From Sphaerosporella brunnea (taxonomy: Eukaryota; Ascomycota; Pezizomycetes; Pezizales; Pyronemataceae), in contig VXIS01000300.1 in assembly GCA_008704415.1 (NCBI GenBank), forward strand, positions 1 through 60,146: a DNA stretch of 60,146 bases, read 5' to 3'. The notes under the pieces are model-generated. The model was not told the origin of the DNA and ran no database searches. It was given only the letters and a program-made list of their open reading frames with translations. Numbering within the stretch: position 1 is the first letter of the stretch; each line of letters starts with the position of its first letter. The position numbers were made by a program, and so were the translations under genes. This document shows, piece by piece, positions 25,609 through 36,754 of this stretch.

Positions 25609-26001
25609 ATGCAGCGTTGTGTTCCTACGGACACAGTCATAGAACCTTCTATGAACGGCTATAGCCTTCCAGCACACGCTGTCCCTCTTTTGACAGATGA
25701 CACAGGTAAGCTCATCACAGCAATGCACAGCGGTGATATACATAAGTTTCCATTATCCGGAGGCTCTAAGCTGAAGGAAGCCACTCACTCTTCTTTTGAT
25801 GGGCACATCTCGACGCAGGCTGCTCGCACATCCAAGGAATATTGCATCTTATGTAATGAGTACTTTGAAAAAGTGAGTGGGGCTAAGGTGAGAGGGTGTA
25901 CTGGAAAAGTGTTCGCATGGGCGGTTTCCCCTTGGCAAACCAATATCATTGTCGATGAGCATCTCCGGGCGGTCTTGCGGGAGCAGTTCTGGGGACCTTA
26001 G
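25609..26001 (+). CDS. Hypothetical protein, 130 residues
   Basis: An open frame from an ATG to a TAG with no recognised domain. The composition is protein-like and not repetitive. It contains two cysteine pairs in CILCNEYF, where the C-x2-C could be half of a zinc knuckle, and a C-terminal stretch rich in Trp. No introns or upstream gene parts are evident. It may be an orphan gene or an exon of a decayed element; I cannot assign a function. Confidence 0.35.
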   Translation: MQRCVPTDTVIEPSMNGYSLPAHAVPLLTDDTGKLITAMHSGDIHKFPLSGGSKLKEATHSSFDGHISTQAARTSKEYCILCNEYFEKVSGAKVRGCTGKVFAWAVSPWQTNIIVDEHLRAVLREQFWGP

Positions 26002-26778
26002 TTGGGTTCAGCTTATTCTGCATGAGAGGCGGCTGTCCAGGTCTGAACATGGACAGGAGCACGTCATCTCAGTTGAAACCGAGCTAGAGCTCATATGTCG
26101 TCGTTACAACTGCTAGACTGATTGCAAAAATAGTCATGGACATTCCCTCTATTCCGCCCTCTCCCTGAGAGACAGAGCGCACTTTTTAGTAGTGCAAAAC
26201 TGCTGATCAACGACCGGAGAGACTGCTTGGAGGAGGATATAGTTGAGTCGGCTGAGTGTTTGAGGGATTGGCAGAACGAAGGGCTAAGTGGCGGCCGGGG
26301 ATTCAGGAGCGGCGCCGGCGGAGTCACAGTGGCGGTGCAAGCGTGGGGTTTTCAAGCAGCATTGCGGTCTTCCAAAAATTGAAATGTTACTTACTCTCTT
26401 TGTGGTGTCTCGCCAAAATTTCCGTGGGTGGCGTCCAACAGTACCTAGCGTTCCCAATCGCCAGTCGCAGCCATAGCCTGCACCGGCGTTGGGTAGGGCT
26501 GGGCGCAGCCAGCCTCCGGGCCTCAATATACAATATCAGATATATTGCTCAGAGAAATGGCTGTTCGGGTCGTCACGGATACTCAGTATAATTTTTCAAT
26601 ATCACGCTTTCTAGCAGATTGAGCGATGTCCAAGGTTGCCTTTTGTGGTGTGCCGAACACGACCTCAAGGTTGAATATTGGCGCTTGCTCCAAAATCGCG
26701 ATTTTCAACTGAAAAACATGATCACCCCGAACGGGGCCCTAAATCATCACAGCTCCAAAGACACTTTGGCTGCACGGC

Positions 26779-26873
26779 ACTATCAATCCAGTGGGGGAAG
26801 ACTACTTGGACCACCGCCTTTTCTACATGAAGAAGGCGCCCGGCTATGCTCACCCAGTATGGTAACTACTTAG
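26779..26873 (+). repeat. Dispersed coding-repeat fragment, copy 1
   Basis: Reads TINPVGEDYLDHRLFYMKK in one frame and ends at a TAA. It is about 75% identical to 29637-29727, which reads TINPMGKDYLDHRFFDKKK. The differences keep the reading frame over the alignable part, so both appear to come from one protein-coding element. I do not recognise the family. Confidence 0.55.
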
Positions 26874-27690
26874 CCAGCGCTAAAAGCCACAGCCCTAGCG
26901 GTTGGCAGCCAGCCAAAGGTCGAACAAAGAATCCCACAAAGCAGCCGGTCCAACATGGGCCGCAACGAAGCGAGTGATTTCTAGTGAAGAAACCATCCGC
27001 TCTCAGCCAGCTCTCAGCCTGCTCTGCAATGGTGCTCAACATATCAGGCTTTTCAAGCTATAAAGCTCGACAACGGCCTAGCCCATGGAGCCAGCTGGCT
27101 ACTGGCAACACTGATGCGACCTGTGGCGTCGCCCGGAGAGTTGCAGCACGCGTCTTGCGTTCTGCGGGCACGCCTGACCAGTTCTTAACCGTGAACTGGT
27201 ACCAGCGACTGGCCCTCGCAGGGTCCCGTTTCTACAGCCCCTCTGCGCCCGGCGCTCCTCGGCGACAACTCTACCGTTATCTGTCCGCTGTTCTCCTTGC
27301 CCGACAACGGTAGCAGAGCAAGCTATGGCGTTCAGTCTGGCCAGGTGTGTACATTGAACCCTCCAGGGAATCGTCTATAGTCGTAACAATCTAACTTCCC
27401 CTTAGACAACTCGAGCGTGACCGGCAGGCTCAGAAGCAGTGGAACCGAATGGCTGCAGTGCGGCCAGAGCTCTTGACTCCATCGACCAGGGAAATAATTT
27501 GTTGGCACAGCCCGGTTCGTCCCCACGCGGGCCGTCTTGCAAACCTACCCAGTTCTCTAATTGAAAGTGTTCCAGTTATGTCTCCGGAGAACGTCAAGAT
27601 CTATAGCTGATTGTTGATGTAAAAATCTCTGACCGCTACCAACTCACAAAGGGTTAGAGAGCCGGTGTCAACGGACTGGAACGCCTGGCA

Positions 27691-27880
27691 TTGTTCGAGT
27701 TCGGGCTCCTCGTCAGGGAGGAGTGGGAGGAGGAGGAGGGATGACCTGGCCCAGGAGGTCATGGCAGTTTTCATGTTGTTACAGGCCTGTTTCTTTCCTT
27801 TGCCACCTCATTTCTTTCCTTTTGTGCAGCTGCGTCTGGTACTTTGGGTTGCCGCATTTGGCCCATGAGGTAGCACCAAT
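27691..27880 (-). repeat. Dispersed repeat, copy A
   Basis: About 75-80% identical to 44854-45080, with length differences in the GGA-rich part. On the minus strand both copies encode a short conserved peptide starting MGQ(M/L)RQ(P/T)K(V/I)PDA. In this copy it lies in a 121-residue frame ending at 27771. The substitutions tend to conserve amino acids, suggesting the tail of an unrecognised mobile-element protein. Confidence 0.55.
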
Positions 27881-29176
27881 GAACCATCGACTCGCTGATT
27901 CTTTGTTCTTCGTATTCTGAATTAGCGGAAGTGAATGAAGCTTTGTGTTCTGCGTTTAGTGCATTAGCTGTCGTTCGTTTCGCGGTGGGAGAATTGGTGG
28001 TAGGATCCACTTGCGGATCCTTCCCAAAGTTTACACTCAGGCTGCACTGAGCAGGCAGATGATAAAAGGGTACTTTGGATGCATTACTAGGTGTTTTTCC
28101 TGAGGTTGAAGCCCAACTTCGAAGGGCAGGAGGCAAGGTCGAATTTAAGATCCTTTACCTTGGATGGATGTTCTGTGCTAGGAAGAAGATTCAACGGTAG
28201 CTGGATATAAGTGACAACGTTGAATGTACCCGCTTCCTGTGTTTTACGCCTCCTTATTGTCTTGATACCAGTGATATATGCACGCTGAGACGGGGCTCGC
28301 GACTAAGGGAGGGCCGAGGACCGGTCTCGTCACCGTGACGTGGGCGAGGAGAAATCCCGTGCAATCAGAGGTGATCGACCATCTCACGGGCAAACTCCTT
28401 TCTCATGTGTAGGTACATGTCCCACCGCCCTGTCACCTCTCCACCAGAGTTGCCGCTTCGAGGGCAAGAGCACGAGCGTGCTCGCTACATCTGGACTTCC
28501 CAGGCTGTCGTCCGGCTGCCTGGATCTCGGAATGAACTGAAGGGGGTGAGAGTGTTAAATTGAGCAGAAGTGGATGCTCATGCAGGTGCCCACTCTCTTC
28601 CATCCATCCCCTCTCCGCACATACCCCGGTACTCGTCTAGGTGCTCCTCCTCTCACTCCTCCACTCTTTTCTGCTCGTTGCACAACCGTTTCAGGTGTGA
28701 AAACAGCTGTTGGCGAAAAATCTTGGTCTGAAACTGACCTTATAGCCCATTTGTTTCGCAGCCCAAAAAAAAGACCACCAAGGGAAAGCAGAGCATAGTG
28801 TATGCCGAGTTGCCCATCATCCGAGCCCGTTTTAGGGTTAGGGGTATGAAACCGGTTCCAACACCCTGTTTCTGCGAGAACTATAAGACCATTCCGATCC
28901 CTTTTCCGAGCCGGTTCTACCAGCGGTAAACGAGGGCTACGAACTCGTTTCTTGTGAGAGCTGCAGTTCAGGCTGTCAGAGCTCCGTGAAGAAAAGGCTC
29001 TCTCCCAACAAGAGATCCGCCTGGTAAATCATTCAAACCGTTGGCCTTCGTAGCATACACAGCACCGGCGAGGATGACAGGCAGCGACAGATAAAGGGTC
29101 AAAAGATGGAGTGTACTTAGTCTATAGCATCGAGACAATCGTTAGTAGTGGTTAAAAAAAAACAAATCAATCAACA

Positions 29177-29247
29177 GCTCCGACCCGGACTTGAACCGGG
29201 GATCTCTTCATTACTAGTGAAGCGCTTTACCGCTAAGCCACCAGAGC
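29177..29247 (-). tRNA. tRNA-Thr (AGU), third copy
   Basis: Identical to the copies at 21085 and 25206 but on the opposite strand. A T9 terminator follows (A9 at 29154-29163 on the plus strand). Its 5' flank reads TATCACTC, the same octamer as the flank of the truncated tRNA at 23193-23242. Confidence 0.95.
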
Positions 29248-29636
29248 GAGTGATAGCCATGTAACGTGCATTTTTAAATCTGAGCAAGTCGCTTCATGAC
29301 AACTTATGCTCATTCATAAGGAATCACTTGGTCTCTTGGTTCTATAGAAGTCGCCGCCAACGCGAATCAATCTACTACTATATAGAACAAAATGACCGTG
29401 TTATTTCACGTAATTTTACCTGGCAGTGTGAGTGACGGCCTGTCATTGCCCAAAAACCGAGAAAAGAGCGCAGCGGAGTTCCCGAGTACCCTCTTCACAA
29501 ACGAAAAGTATTGGTGGAAGTGTTTTTTACTAAAAATGGCTATTCACTGTGAGTTTTTTGGAGGGAGAGCACGCATGGTTGTAATGTACATACGTAGAAG
29601 AGAGATTATTGCCGCGGGTGTTCAATTTGGGCCACT

Positions 29637-29727
29637 TCGACTATCAATCCAATGGGGAAAGACTACTTGGACCACCGCTTTTTCGACAAGAAGAAGTCGA
29701 TCGGCAATATGCGACCCAGTGTTGTAA
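29637..29727 (+). repeat. Dispersed coding-repeat fragment, copy 2
   Basis: The partner of the fragment at 26779. Here the frame stays open further (NMRPSVVKPRVCC after the shared motif). Neither copy has an obvious start codon or complete gene around it. Confidence 0.55.
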
Positions 29728-30449
29728 AGCCGAGAGTTTGCTGCCAAAAAGTGTCGCTCTAGCTTGTTTCGGCAGTGTTAAAAAATTTCCAAACATAGAC
29801 ACATCGTTGCCACGGCAAATGGTGTCGTTGCCCCTGGCAACAGTTCGACAGCCGATTAACACAGAACGGCTTATCTCCTCTGTTAGGTCAGCTACGTCCG
29901 CCTGCATCACGTCGTTTCTCCGCACACTGCTCAAACCCCAGTCCCAAGAACCCATCGTATCCGGTCTTGGACCCTGCTGAGAGGCTATCCACAAGCACAG
30001 GCTTCATGACACCGGCACCCCAAGCTACCAATAGCGTCCGCCTGTTGTCTGGATGCCCATCACCGTGGGAGCCCCAGTCATTCATAATGTGGTCTGCGGC
30101 TCAAAATCTACCTAGAAGAAAGCATGCATAATTGGGCCGGGAGAGCGGACAACGACGACGTCGGATAAAATACATAAACGGTTATGTACAGAGAGGTTGT
30201 GGAATGGATACATGTATTGACACCCCTTTATGCTATTTTGCGGAATGCAAATCAATCCGCCATTGTCACCTCATTTCCAGCACCACGGAGAAGGAATAAG
30301 AAGAAGAAGCAAGCATGCATGCATGCATGCATGTGTCCTGTTGCCTAATACATAAGCAGATACCGCCACGACGCAACACATCCCCGTGATTTTGACATAT
30401 GTACCTAATAACGATACAAAAGCTCTCTCCGGATGCCCGCTTTAAATCC

Positions 30450-30959
30450 CTACATCCCCTTCTTCCTCATGTCCATAACCAATGCCACCATTCGTTTGAA
30501 GCCCTCCTTAAACCTCCTCCTGTGCCTCTCACTGCGCAGCCGCTTCCGCTTGAGACCCGGCCGCTCGTGGAACTTCTGGTAGTGGAAATCCTGGCGGACC
30601 TTGTTCTGCGAGATGATCGACCTCAGCCGCATGAAAGCCTGGGCAACGTCGCCCTGCACGACGACGGAGCGACCAGCGGTGGGACCCATCTTGGGCGGTT
30701 TCTGCGGGACGTTGAGGTGCGAGAGGGGTAGCTGGTTCGCGCTGGGGCTGAAGTTTGGGCGGAACGAGGATGGTGCGCGAGGGGTCGAGAATAGAGTGTC
30801 GAAGAGGCCGGCCATTGGTGAGGGCGAGTTCTTGTCGTTCTGGTCGTTGCCGGCAGCGCGGGCAGCGGAGGTGCCGAACTGCCGTAGAGCTCGAGCGTAG
30901 AGCGCCAGGGAGGGGCGCGCGGAGGCGGCGGAAGCGCAGGCCAGCCGACGGAACTCCAT
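30450..30959 (-). CDS. MRP21: Mitochondrial small-subunit ribosomal protein bS21m
   Basis: 169 residues from MEFRRLACASAA, with no intron. The first 40 residues are rich in Arg, Ala and Ser with no acidic residue, as in a mitochondrial presequence. A Pro/Ser linker follows, then the S21 domain at about 95-169 with GRSVVVQGDVAQAFMRL, an aromatic FHYQKFHERPG stretch and the very basic tail KRKRLRSERHRRRF. Protein S21 joins the platform of the mitochondrial small ribosomal subunit. A longer in-frame start exists at 31064, but the downstream ATG gives the better targeting signal. It is divergent from RBM25, sharing 313 bp of upstream sequence. Confidence 0.9.
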   Translation of the reverse strand: MEFRRLACASAASARPSLALYARALRQFGTSAARAAGNDQNDKNSPSPMAGLFDTLFSTPRAPSSFRPNFSPSANQLPLSHLNVPQKPPKMGPTAGRSVVVQGDVAQAFMRLRSIISQNKVRQDFHYQKFHERPGLKRKRLRSERHRRRFKEGFKRMVALVMDMRKKGM

Positions 30960-31272
30960 AGCTGTGGAATGGGGGAGGAGGTGGGGGTGGGAGCGACGCG
31001 TGCTTGACTGTGAATGTCGAGGAAGTTCAACTGGGGAACGCCGCAAAATCCCGCTGTCCGCCAAGCCACTCCAAGCCGACTAAGCTGACATAATTGCTGA
31101 CTCATTCTCGGCTTCTCTGAAGCCAGTTAGCAGCAGCCACCACCGCACGTCTTTCCGCCGCCAATCTTCATTCCCTCTGCTACCTTCAACTGAACGCGTC
31201 GCGTCGATTACTCCGCGCGACCTTCCGACCCATTCCAGATAATTGAACCTTGACAGCAGAGCACACGCCGGA

Positions 31273-33764
31273 ATGTATCCGTATCCAGGCCGTATGTCTC
31301 CTCCACCACGCAGCGCCTTTCTCGTATTCAGCGTGTCACTAACAGTCTATTGATAGAGCCTCCATATGGCCGCCCCACGATGCCGCCCGGTATGCCGCCC
31401 GGTATGCCCCCCGCATTCGGCGCCATGGGAGTTCCTGGTGTTCCCCCCGGCTTCGGTATGCCGCCAGGAACAGCGCCCGGAATGCCCGGTCCTCCAGGAA
31501 TGCCACCACCACCCGGCGTTGGCGCACCAGGCACAGGCGCGCCTCCCGGAACCGCGCAGGCGAACATGGGTGCGCGCCCGGGAATCGCAGGCTTCGCACC
31601 GCCGGCGAACTTGCCAAACATCAACTTCAATGCGCCGATCATTCGGTTGGGGACGTCGGTCACGCGGCAAAACCCTCTGCCTACTCCCAACACCACAACT
31701 GGAAAGTCGGCGAGTGCCGCGGCGAGAGATATCAACGAGTTGTTGCCACCTACCGTGGAGGAGCAGTTGAAGACGATATTTGTGGGTGCGATACCGAAGG
31801 GTGTGGAAGATGAATGGATAGAGAGGATACTGAGGGTGAGAGGATCGCTGTCGGGATCGTAATGGGGCTGTGCTGATGGTGAGATTGACAGGCTACGGGA
31901 CAGCTCAAGAAGTGGATTCGGGCCACAAACGAAGAAGGAAAGCCTTGCAAGTTTGGATTTGCAGAGTATGAAGATCCAGACAGTCTCGGGTGCGCATATG
32001 AAGTTCTTCAGGATTTAGAGATACCCGCTGTTGACAATCTCACGGAAGGTTCCAAACTGATTGTAACATCCCCTCGCCGCCACCTTCTCTCCAATTCCAA
32101 CTAACAGTTGTGGACAGATCACCATCGATGACAAGTCCAAGACCTACCTAGAGAACCTTGAAAACCCCGACACCGCCGACCGTCGGGAATTCCAAGTTGA
32201 TACGGCCAAATCAAACCTTGCGCAGATCCTCGCCGACTTTAAAGATCCGTCTAAACATGCTCCCAAGCCCAGCGAAACACCGGCGCCCCTGGAAAAGTCC
32301 ACACCAAAGCCCGATGAGAACACTCCTCAGCCAGAGATCGTCACGATCCCTCTATCGGCGGATGATGAGCTCTCGGACATCCCGGCAGACATGCGGGAAA
32401 TGGTTGCAAAGGAGATTCAGGCCTTCCGAGAGCGCTCAAACCGCCGTGATATGGAACGTCTGAAGCGTGAAGAAGAGATAGAGCGCATGGAACGCGAACG
32501 AAACAACCCTTCGTCACGTATCAACCGCCTTGCCTCCCCTCCTCCCTCTGCACCTACGGGCCCAAGCGGTGGCTCCAACGCGATCCCCATCGGCCCTAGC
32601 CGCATGAGAGCCGGCACCCCCAGCGCTCCTCGCATCCCAACCGGCCCCTCCACCGGCCCACGCGACTATCAAAAGGGAGTCTCCTTCGCCAACGGCGGAG
32701 CCCCTAACGGCTTCGCCTACACCCGCGAAGAGGAGGAATCCGATGCCAGCGACTCCGAGTTAGAGCGCAGACGCAAGGAGCGCAAAGCTGCCGATTTGGA
32801 CAAGACCTTCCTCGACCACGAGCGCCGCTGGCTGAACCGCGAGCGATCGCGTACCTCTGCGCTGGAGCGTGAAAAGCAGCGAGACGAAGACGACAAGCGC
32901 CGCCGAGAAGCAGAGAGTGCAGGAATGGCAAAGCGCTTGGCGGAGTGGGACGATGATATCGAAACTGATAACAAAGCCGAAGAGTACTACGCAGACCGCT
33001 CCATGTGGATCCGTAACCGCAGCACATTCCGCCAGCGAGAGATCGAGCATGACGAACGCGACCGCGCCAACGAACTCAGGCAGGCCGAGGCGGACACAGA
33101 TCGGAAACGCGCTGCTGAGAGCATGGCGGATAGTTTCCTGGCCCAGCAAGCGGCGGAAATGGAGAAGGCGGCTGCAGCTCGGGAGGAGCCGAGACGCTTC
33201 AAGCTTTCGCTTGGAGCGGCGGCGGCGAGCAGAAAGGCGGAGGAGAAACCGAAGCGGAAGACGGCAGCAGATGTTGAGAACCTTCTCGAAGACGAGGAGG
33301 AAGATGAGACCAAGACTCGTCGCGTCCTCATTCCCATACAATACGATGCCTCCTCTGTCATGGATGATGAAACTCGTGAGAGACTCGTCCGGCAACTCGC
33401 CCAGGAAATCCCGACGGAGAGAAAGGGGCTGTTTGAGTGGAAGGTCCAGTGGGACATGGTCGACGAGGCCATCGTCAAGGAAAAGCTGCAGCCGTTCGTC
33501 GAGAAAAAAATCGTCGAATATCTCGGGGTCCAGGAACAGGAACTCGTCGGCTTCGTGCTCGGCCATATCAGGAAGAGGGGATCGGCTGAGGAGCTGGTCA
33601 AGGAATTGGAAATGGTGAGTCCCCACCCCCCCGCCCCCTTTCACCGTGTGTAATGCTAAAACCCACTCTTAAAGGCCCTGGATGAAGATGCAGATACCAT
33701 GGTCAGGAAGGTGTGGCGTATGCTCATCTTTTACAGCGAGAGCGAAAAGAGGGGACTTAACTAG
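31273..33764 (+). CDS. RBM25: RBM25-like splicing factor (RRM and PWI domains)
   Basis: Five exons: 31273-31291, 31357-31835, 31892-32062, 32118-33614 and 33675-33764, giving 751 residues. The N-terminus is a Pro/Gly/Met-rich region (repeats of PPGMPPGMPP type). An RRM starts near residue 146 with TIFVGAIPKG (RNP2-like) and its RNP1-like KFGFAEYED follows in exon 3. A long Arg/Glu-rich middle follows (RE/RD type), then a C-terminal PWI domain at about 650-745 with the EWKVQWD core. This order is that of RBM25/Snu71-like U1 snRNP-associated factors that influence 5' splice-site choice. The intron phases all agree (1, 0, 0, 0). The 19-nt first exon is typical for this gene class. Confidence 0.9.
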
Positions 33765-35133
33765 TTCCTTCTTTAACCCACCTGTTCCAGTTCTATCCCA
33801 CGGGTAGAACACACCACCACCATCCCTTTTACGATGTCAATGGCCAGCATTGTACCATAGGTTGCGTTTCCTTTTTCTTCATAAGCCTTTTTTTTTCGCG
33901 TTCTGTAATTCTGTTGGGTACCTTTTCACTATACTACATACTTCTTATGATGATAATGGTATGGAGAAGCACTTTCTCGGTGCAGATGTGATTTTACACA
34001 GAGTCTGCCGCGCGAGTGGGTTGTGTTTGAGGTTTTGTGTGCACGTGAAGCTGATTTTGGTGATTATGTGACGTCCAGTTTTTTGGTACGAGTACACACT
34101 ACCTACAGTACATAGTCCGCAGATGTGATTGAGTCCGAACAAGCTTTCGGGTTTGCGACCGCTCTGACAAGACAAACTTGACGGACCAAGGGGTGTGTTT
34201 TTATGCGCGGGACATGACGCCGACGGTTCGAAACTCATTTCTTAGGTATAGCATCTTCCGGAACGTGCAAACACACAATTGACAGACACAATTCACAGGG
34301 GCCTCACACATAATCTCACGTCCTCAACCGGGACACCGGTAGAAGGCTTCCCGCAGCAGGTTTAAAGGGGTAACCGTTTCAAGCTTCTAAACCCTTCTAA
34401 ACCGTTGTTGCGGGAAGTCTTACTGTGTGTCTTTGTTGTGGGGTAGACAGAGGTTGATTGATCGATGAGAAAAGCAGGTTGTAGCTCGCTAAACAGACAA
34501 CCTAGCTGGTAGCTTCACTCACTATTCATTAGGGAAGTTGACGGGTTTTTTTTGGTGGGCATGACAGGAGCACAGGCTTTCTCGTCTCAGGCTTATACTC
34601 TACCATTAGGTAGTGCCTACCGGTATACACCGTGGCAACTGGAATCACAATTGGCGAGCCTGGAACGGGTTTCTGCCCATTCCACCGGGCCTGCTCACGC
34701 TGGTGGAGGGCTCCGATGACTCTTCTGACCCCAATGACTGGGCCCAGCCTCGCTGCCAATCCCATCTGTTGTTCACGGCGACAACCTGACAGCCCAGCCC
34801 TGCGGACAGTATCACCTCTTGCTAGTTAATCGTCACCCTCGAGACCGTTGAATATCTCCCACCCAACTGGGGATCTGACCGCAGTAGTCCAGCCCACACG
34901 GCATTTTTCAACTCGTAGAGCTCCTTGGAGGAAAGAGTTGATAATCGTCGTACCGCGGTAGGGGCTTCTAGTTGGCTATTTGCCGGTACAGCTCGTCAAG
35001 GTCGCTTGTGCTTCGATGGAGTAGGAGAGCACGAAGGCGGCGGGGGTCTTCAGTTGGAAGTACTACCGTGACAGTGTCCTGACGCTCTTCCATATGATGA
35101 TACCCCCCATCTACTCGACTGTAACACATAGCG
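33765..35133. other. Intergenic stretch downstream of RBM25
   Basis: No supported gene. It includes a T8 run near 33889, probably part of the RBM25 3' region, a 75-bp imperfect palindrome at 34345-34419 and interrupted frames at about 34630-35040 on the plus strand with three stops, which may be an old coding relic of unknown type. Confidence 0.45.
34345..34419. repeat. Imperfect palindrome, 75 bp
   Basis: The arms GGCTTCCCGCAGCAGGTTTA and, reversed, GACTTCCCGCAACAACGG share CTTCCCGCARCA at the ends. The interior has repeated TTCTAAACC units. No gene is attached. It could be a small MITE remnant or a transcription-end hairpin. Confidence 0.5.
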
Positions 35134-36660
35134 CTATCTGGTGAAAAATAGAGTTCCCGAGATCTCGGTTGTGACCGAGAAGGTGAATTCAGACGTCGGG
35201 CGCACAGAATCAGTCGCCCACGATGGTGGTGATGACGAGCGGGTGCCGGCTATGAGCTCGCCATCTAGCGCCGCGGCGGCGTGCGGGGTTGAAAATAAGG
35301 AACCAATTGCTGGGGAGGTGTTTTCCAAGTTGGGGTCTGACGGGCAGGAAGCGCCACTTGAATTTCCCCCTCCTGCGCCCCCGCCCCCTGAGCCTACTAT
35401 GCTGGACCGGGTGCCTGATGCTGCAGAAGAAATCACTGGAAATCAGCTTCAAGTGGACGAGGTGGACCTTATTCCATTCCGCACGGGTTGCCACGGATGA
35501 TTCAGAAATTTCCGGCAGCGATAACGAAGACCAACAGTTTACCGCTGAAGTTGAGGAATGAGAGTACATTCCCACAGCTACACGAAACGCGGAACGCCCC
35601 TCTGCAGAAGGTTCAAACACTCAAAGACCTTCACTTTGAAGAGTCAGACGCCGATGACACCAGCAGCGAGGGCCCCATTACAGGGCAAGGCACCACCACC
35701 ACTAGGGGACGGAGAAATCATGGATCCAGGTCTAAAAAATCAGAAAAGTACGGAGGGTAAGAGTAGAGGCGCGGTTAAGAGCAGGGGCGGGGGGTACAGA
35801 AAGGGGTGGACGCGAGGGTGAAGCCAAAGGAAAAGGAAAGGCTCGCATGCAGGCAGTGGATGAGGAGACAAGCGGTCTTTCCTCGGTGATTTCAAGCTCA
35901 AGTCCTCAAAGGAAATGCCGCCAAAGAAAAAAAGCCTGTATGAGTGGAGCGTTGCCTGCGGGAGAGCGGCATCTGCCTGAGGCCAGTGGGTCTCGCAGGT
36001 AGCCCAAGCGGGCGTGCAAGGGCGCTGCTATGGTTGGGGACTCCTAGTCACTGTGGGATTTCTGACATTCATTTCGCTTAGTAACACATACAAAAGTGCC
36101 GAGTGATGAGCGTGAATCTTCCTTTTTTGACCATAGATAACTGACATTTGTCCCCGGGGGAGGGTCCTATTTTCTCAACAACCAGGCAGAATTCGGAAAT
36201 TCTGAGTTAATCAGTCGATAGAGCGAGCGAAAACTAGGCCCCTGATAGTGTTATTTTTTAAAATAACTTTTTTTGGTGGAGGATGCTCTGTCCAAAGTCA
36301 GGGTACCCAAACCCCTCCGTCTTTAGGTGTCCCCAACCATAAACCGGACGGTGCATTGATATATACATAGATATCATTCTCGGCAGACCGTCTAGGACTG
36401 CCGCCGCCGCCGAGCGTTCTCGGCAGAGCTAGAGCGTGCCAGTGTGTTCTCGCCGACCGCACCCGTGACTACCGTTCTCAGCGCGCCCGTCAACCATCCA
36501 AGCTGCAATTGCACCAATACTCACTGCCGCAGCCACCGAGCAACAACTTGCAGTATTGGGTGCGCGACTTCCATTCGCTGTGGGTAGTGGGTAGCGATTT
36601 TATATGTTTAGGTTTTCGCTTAGAAGCGAGATCTCGGGAACTCTATTTTTCACCAGATAG
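35134..36660. mobile_element. 1.5-kb DNA transposon remnant with 31-bp terminal inverted repeats
   Basis: The sequence starting TATCTGGTGAAAAATAGAG at 35135 recurs exactly inverted at 36660, through a 10-bp palindrome CGAGATCTCG at the inner end. TA at each outer end suggests a TA target-site duplication (Tc1/mariner-like). Inside, from 35141, there is an acidic, Pro/Ser-rich reading frame (about 120 residues) that continues through two frame changes to about 35820. It ends in a basic GRRNHGSRSKK stretch. No catalytic domain is seen, so this looks like the N-terminal part of a transposase with the rest deleted. The exact superfamily is open. Confidence 0.75.
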
Positions 36661-36754
36661 TCGAGCAGATGGTATCTCGGAGGTGCAGAGAAAAATGTTT
36701 GTTGTTATTCGTAAATCACCCACATCGCGCCGGAGAAATTTTCCGCCAATAGTG

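Noticed and set aside
28832..28844. TTAGGGTTAGGG, telomere-like
   Set aside because: Only two units, with no further telomeric repeats around; chance or a trivial interstitial match.
30315..30332. Run of GCAT units
   Set aside because: Ordinary simple repeat with no associated function.
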